Shown: piece after piece, positions 6,831 through 9,638 of the stretch
Layout: every line of letters begins with the position of its first letter
Position numbering within the stretch: the stretch's first letter is position 1
NCBI GenBank assembly: GCA_905215225.1
Contig: CAJMPM010000043.1
Location: forward strand, 1-9,638
DNA: 9,638 bases
Reading direction: 5' to 3'
Source: an uncultured bacterium
GTDB taxonomy: Bacteria; Actinomycetota; Coriobacteriia; Coriobacteriales; Coriobacteriaceae
Notes under the pieces: generated by a model
The model's input: only the letters and a program-made list of their open reading frames with translations
What the model was told of the DNA's origin: nothing
The model's database searches: none
Program-made: the position numbers and the translations under genes

Positions 6831-8207
6831 CTACTCCTCCACGGCCTGCGTGCCGGCGGCACGGGCCAAATCATCGATTGCCAGGATGTCGGCGCTCAGG
6901 GCGCGATGACGGCCATCGAGCGCGGGATCGCCCGCCTGCTCCACGGCCAGTGACTCGCCGGTACGCATATACCTCGCGGCGCGACGACCCCAGACCAGCG
7001 CGTCGAGCAGGCTGTTTGATGCAAGGCGGTTCTTGCCGTGAACGCCGTTGCAGGCCGTCTCGCCCGCGGCGTAGAGCTCGGGCATCGAGGTGCGGCCGTC
7101 CTTGTCGACCCACACGCCGCCCATAAAGTAGTGCTGCGTGGGCGTGACGGGAATGGGCTCGTCCAGGATGTCGCGGCCGTCCTCCAGGCAGCGCGCGCGA
7201 ATGTTGGCAAAGTGCCCGGTCACCACATCGCGCTCGACGGGGGCAAAGCTCAGCCACTCGTGCTCGGTGCCGTCCTGCTTCATCTGCTCGCGGATGGCGG
7301 CGGCGACAACGTCGCGCGGCTGCAACTCGTCGGTAAAACGCTCGCCGGCGGCATTGAGCAGAATCGCGCCCTCGCCGCGGCAGCTCTCGCTGATCAGGAA
7401 TGTGCGACCCGGCTGCGGCGAGAACAGGCCCGTGGGGTGGATCTGCACGTAGTCCAGGTGCTCCATCGTGATGCCGTGCTCCTGCGCGATGTAGCAGGCG
7501 TCACCGGTGAGCTGCGGGTAGTTGGTCGAGTGGTCGTACACGCCACCGATACCGCCCGTTGCCCACAACGTGTGGCGGGCATGGATCTTAAACGGCTCGC
7601 CGGCATGCACGCCCTCGGCGGCGTTTGCCAGCTCGTCGGCGGGACGAACCGAGTTGTCCTCGTCCACGGGAACGGCGACGGCGCCGGTGCACACCGTGGC
7701 GCCGTCACGCTCGCCCGTCAGGATGTCGGTCATGGCAACGTGCTCGAGAATCTGCACGTTGTCCAGCTTGCGGACAGCCTGGAGCAGCTTGGTCGTAATC
7801 TCCTTGCCCGTAATATCGGCATGGAAGGCAATGCGCGGGCGGCTGTGCGCGCCCTCGCGGGTAAAGTCGAGGCTGCCGTCGGCCTTACGCTCAAAGTCCA
7901 CGCCCATGGCCAGCAGGTCGTTGATGACCGAACGGCTCGAGCGAATCATGATGTCGACGCTCTCGCGGCGGTTCTCGTAATGGCCGGCGTGCATGGTGTC
8001 CTCAAAGAAGGCATCGTAGTCCGAGCCTTCGGGCAGCACACAAATGCCGCCCTGCGCGAGCATCGAATCACACTCATCGACGGCGCCCTTGGAGAGCATG
8101 ATCACGCGCGTGCTCGTCGGCAGATTGAGGGCCGCGTATAGGCCCGCCACGCCGCAGCCGGCAATGACAACGTCGCACTCCATGTCTGAGTATTGTTTGG
8201 TTTCCAC
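6831..8207 (-). CDS. nadB: L-aspartate oxidase, short form
   Basis: A FAD enzyme that oxidises L-aspartate to iminoaspartate for NadA; anaerobes are thought to use fumarate as electron acceptor. Visible motifs are the dinucleotide-binding GCGVAG (17-22), SMLAQGGI (48-55), HPTGLF (257-262), SESCRGEGA (273-281; Glu274, Arg277), HYFMGGV (359-365) and GKNRLASNSLLDALVWGRRA (391-410). At 458 residues it is shorter than the 530-540 of E. coli or Bacillus because almost all of the C-terminal helical domain after residue 415 is missing; the catalytic part is complete. The GTG at 8207 is chosen because GGGAGAGG lies 6 nt upstream. The in-frame ATG at 8183 has no ribosome binding site, and longer frames run into nadA. 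It is the second gene of the operon, 56 bp after nadA. Confidence 0.94.
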   Translation of the reverse strand: METKQYSDMECDVVIAGCGVAGLYAALNLPTSTRVIMLSKGAVDECDSMLAQGGICVLPEGSDYDAFFEDTMHAGHYENRRESVDIMIRSSRSVINDLLAMGVDFERKADGSLDFTREGAHSRPRIAFHADITGKEITTKLLQAVRKLDNVQILEHVAMTDILTGERDGATVCTGAVAVPVDEDNSVRPADELANAAEGVHAGEPFKIHARHTLWATGGIGGVYDHSTNYPQLTGDACYIAQEHGITMEHLDYVQIHPTGLFSPQPGRTFLISESCRGEGAILLNAAGERFTDELQPRDVVAAAIREQMKQDGTEHEWLSFAPVERDVVTGHFANIRARCLEDGRDILDEPIPVTPTQHYFMGGVWVDKDGRTSMPELYAAGETACNGVHGKNRLASNSLLDALVWGRRAARYMRTGESLAVEQAGDPALDGRHRALSADILAIDDLARAAGTQAVEE

Positions 8208-8227
8208 AGGAATCCTCTCCCTTGTAA

Positions 8228-8258
8228 TGTGGCATAAGGGACTGTCCCTCATATCACA
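8228..8258. repeat. imperfect palindrome in the nadA-nadB gap
   Basis: A 31-bp imperfect palindrome centred on T8243, with the perfect core AGGGAC-t-GTCCCT (8237-8249) and outer ends TGTG/CACA. It fills most of the 56-bp gap and ends 5 bp before the nadA stop codon at 8264. There is no T tract, so it is unlikely to terminate. It looks like a degenerate REP-type repeat; a role in mRNA processing between the two cistrons is possible. Confidence 0.45.
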
Positions 8259-8263
8259 TCGTT

Positions 8264-9289
8264 CTAGCGCGCCGCGTACTCGAGCATGCGGTCGAGCGTG
8301 AGTTTGGCTTGGTCGGCAGCCTCGTCCGACACGCCGATCTGCACCTCGCCCTCGCCCGTCTCCAGGCAGCGCACGAGCTTTTCGAGCGTGATGAGATCCA
8401 TGTTGACGCAGGTGGGCTGCACCGCGGGGAAATAGAACTTTTTGCCGGTGCCCTCGCAGCGGCGCTCGAGCTCGTAGAGCACGCCGCGGACCGTCACGAT
8501 GATGAACTCGCTCGCGTCCGACTCCTCGGCGTACTTGATGATGCCGGCGGTGGAGCCGATGTAGTCGGCCTCGGCAAGGACGTCGGCCTTGCACTCAGGA
8601 TGCGCCAGCACGAGCGCGTCGGGGTGGGCCTCCGTCGCGTCGACGATCTGCTCGACGGTGATGATGTGATGGCGCGGGCAGTAGCCGTTGTTGAGGATGA
8701 CGTGCTTTTGCGGCACCTGCTCGGCTACGAAGCGGCCCAGGTTTTGATCGGGGATGAACAGGACGTGTAGCTGCGGCAGCTCGGACACAATCTTGACGGC
8801 GTTGGAGCTAGTGACACACACATCACTCCAGCTCTTGATCTCGACCGTCGAGTTGACGTAGCAGACCACGGCAAGGTCGTCGCCGTACTCGGCGCGCGCC
8901 GCATCGACCGTCTCGCGCTTGACCATGTGCGCCATGGGGCAGTCCGCGCCCGGCTCGGGCAGCAGCACGGTCTTGGTGGGGTTGAGCAGCTTGGCGCTCT
9001 CGCCCATAAACTCCACGCCGCACAACACGATGGTCTGCTGCGGCAGGCTCTTGGCGAGCTTTGCCAGGTAGAAGCTGTCGCCGACGTAATCGGCAACGGC
9101 TTGGACCTCGGGCGCCACATAGTAGTGTGCCAGGATCACCGCGTCACGTTGGGTTTTTAGTTGCCGAATGGCCTCGACGAGCTCTGCGGGCACCAGCGCC
9201 GCACGCTCCGTTGCCGTCGTTGCCGCTGCTAGGCCGGCCGCGATATCGCGTGCAAGCTCCGACGCATCCATGTTCGCGCTCTGTGCCAT
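8264..9289 (-). CDS. nadA: quinolinate synthase A
   Basis: An oxygen-sensitive [4Fe-4S] enzyme that condenses iminoaspartate from NadB with dihydroxyacetone phosphate to quinolinate. The 341 residues cover the three pseudo-repeat domains of the family. The cluster ligands are most likely Cys90 (LCGVEFMGES), Cys233 (AHPECKAD) and Cys294 (QPTCVNMD). Other family motifs are HYYVAPEVQ (55-63), YVNSTVE (144-150), PDQNLGRF (180-187) and GYCPRHH (202-208). The ATG at 9289 is chosen because AGAGGGG ends 5 nt upstream; the TTG three bases earlier is too close to that site and the ATG at 9271 too far from it. It is the first gene of the nadA-nadB-nadC-niaR operon, and the promoter and operator lie directly upstream. 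Confidence 0.97.
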   Translation of the reverse strand: MAQSANMDASELARDIAAGLAAATTATERAALVPAELVEAIRQLKTQRDAVILAHYYVAPEVQAVADYVGDSFYLAKLAKSLPQQTIVLCGVEFMGESAKLLNPTKTVLLPEPGADCPMAHMVKRETVDAARAEYGDDLAVVCYVNSTVEIKSWSDVCVTSSNAVKIVSELPQLHVLFIPDQNLGRFVAEQVPQKHVILNNGYCPRHHIITVEQIVDATEAHPDALVLAHPECKADVLAEADYIGSTAGIIKYAEESDASEFIIVTVRGVLYELERRCEGTGKKFYFPAVQPTCVNMDLITLEKLVRCLETGEGEVQIGVSDEAADQAKLTLDRMLEYAAR

Positions 9290-9324
9290 CAAGGCCCCTC
9301 TCTTTTGGCGAATCTTGGGGCTTT

Positions 9325-9353
9325 AGTATGACACCTAGGTTTACAGCTGACAA
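9325..9353 (-). promoter_or_regulatory. sigma-70 promoter of the nadA operon
   Basis: On the minus strand TTGTCA (9353-9348; 5 of 6 to consensus) and CATACT (9330-9325; 4 of 6) are separated by exactly 17 bp. Transcription would begin near 9318, leaving a leader of about 28 nt with the ribosome binding site. The -35 box lies in the centre of the palindrome at 9331-9374, so a bound repressor would block polymerase. Confidence 0.7.
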
Positions 9354-9374
9354 GACAGCTGTAAACCTAGGTGT
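9331..9374. promoter_or_regulatory. 44-bp palindrome, likely NiaR operator
   Basis: Two perfect 19-bp arms (9331-9349 and 9356-9374) flank a 6-nt centre (minus strand TCTTGT). The inner part, ACAGCTG-tcttgt-CAGCTGT, has the size and symmetry of a winged-helix dimer site, and CACCTAGGT flanks it on both sides. It overlaps the nadA promoter and the operon encodes NiaR, so it is the natural autoregulatory operator. That NiaR binds here is inference. The long arms could also form a hairpin, but no T tract follows. Confidence 0.65.
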
Positions 9375-9401
9375 AAAGTTGAAATAAAGATTCAATCATG
9401 C

Positions 9402-9454
9402 GGCAGGTCCATTTTCGAACTGGCAAGCTGAGGATAGTCGAAAATGGACCTGCC
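9402..9454. repeat. 17-bp perfect inverted repeat
   Basis: The arms 9402-9418 (GGCAGGTCCATTTTCGA) and 9438-9454 are exact reverse complements with a 19-nt loop. Neither side has a T tract. It lies between the nadA promoter and the terminator of the right-edge gene. It shares no arm sequence with the other inverted repeats in the window, so it would be a separate repeat family if repeated in the genome. Confidence 0.5.
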
Positions 9455-9502
9455 ACACGATTCGAGCAGCCCGTTTTGTCTTGGCCCGAGAAGCGGTAGG
9501 CA

Positions 9503-9537
9503 TAAAGCGGGTCCGGATTGCTCGATCTGGACCCGCT
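9503..9537 (-). terminator. probable terminator of the right-edge gene
   Basis: A 13-bp stem (9506-9518 with 9525-9537, one G-T wobble; AGCGGGTCC...GGACCCGCT) with a 6-nt loop. On the minus strand it continues TTTAT, a short T tract. It begins 16 bp after the stop codon of the partial gene at 9554, the usual place for its terminator. Confidence 0.6.
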
Positions 9538-9553
9538 GGGGACTGGCATACGG

Positions 9554-9638
9554 TTAAGCGCTGCGCTTCATGGCCCACGCCAGCAGCAGGGCTGCCACAC
9601 CGGCAGCGAGTACGGCACCGGCCATGGCGTACGCGCTG
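9554..9638 (-). CDS. C-terminal membrane tail of an unidentified protein (partial)
   Basis: The last 27 residues of a minus-strand gene that enters from the right edge; the stop TAA is at 9554-9556. The sequence is a hydrophobic helix rich in Ala, Leu, Val and Gly (AGAVLAAGVAALLLAWAM) followed by KRSA. A single transmembrane helix with a short basic end at the very C-terminus is typical of sortase-anchored surface proteins, whose LPxTG motif would lie just outside the window. It could equally be the last helix of a membrane protein. The terminator-like hairpin at 9503-9537 supports a real gene end. Confidence 0.65.
   Translation of the reverse strand, partial: SAYAMAGAVLAAGVAALLLAWAMKRSA

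Noticed and set aside
7038..8141. 367-codon open frame on the + strand opposite nadB
   Set aside because: It is antisense to an unambiguous nadB, with no recognisable motif and no ribosome binding site of note.
8208..8594. N-terminal extension of the nadB frame to an upstream start
   Set aside because: The extension overlaps nadA in another frame and is Arg/His-rich without homology. The GTG at 8207 with GGGAGAGG fits the family N-terminus.
9290..9330. NAD-sensing riboswitch in the nadA leader
   Set aside because: The predicted leader is only about 28 nt, too short for a riboswitch; control by the operator/repressor explains the locus better.
9367..9578. Two overlapping 60-codon minus-strand frames near the right edge
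   Set aside because: They cross the inverted repeats and the terminator hairpin, and one overlaps the C-terminal membrane tail in another frame. No coding signal is seen.

Overview
This is a GC-rich (roughly 60% or more), tightly packed bacterial window with strong G/C preference at third codon positions. The gene set is a dnaK operon ending in the actinobacterial repressor gene hspR, an 8Fe clostridial-type ferredoxin, and de novo NAD genes with a NiaR-type niacin repressor. Together with the style of the intergenic repeats, this suggests an anaerobic actinobacterium of the Coriobacteriia (Collinsella-like). That assignment is inference; no rRNA is present.

Layout. Positions 1-103 hold the possible 3' end of a + strand gene. 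Positions 101-185 are a perfect long inverted repeat that looks like a REPIN and also serves as a terminator for the leftward operon. Positions 226-4526 (minus strand) carry dnaK, grpE, dnaJ and hspR, transcribed leftward in that order. Positions 4527-5035 are a divergent intergenic region with the dnaK leader and promoter zone, an unexplained terminator-like hairpin, and the ferredoxin promoter. Positions 5036-5221 (+) encode a 61-residue 2[4Fe-4S] ferredoxin, closed by a strong two-way terminator. An inverted repeat lies at 5338-5404. Positions 5422-9289 (minus) are the operon nadA, nadB, nadC, niaR. A 44-bp palindrome overlapping the promoter just upstream of nadA is the likely NiaR operator. 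Positions 9376-9553 are non-coding with two hairpins. The right edge (9554-9638, minus) is the C-terminal membrane tail of another gene.

How the genes work together. DnaK, GrpE and the J-protein form one chaperone machine. HspR is expected to repress the operon with DnaK as co-repressor, giving feedback control. NadB and NadA convert aspartate and dihydroxyacetone phosphate to quinolinate, and NadC turns quinolinate into nicotinate mononucleotide. NiaR should shut the operon down when niacin is available.

I see no new defence, mobile or biosynthetic system here. The points worth a second look are regulatory and structural: the operator/promoter overlap at nadA, the zinc-finger-less J-protein inside the dnaK operon, a possible second start in grpE, and several unrelated intergenic inverted repeats.
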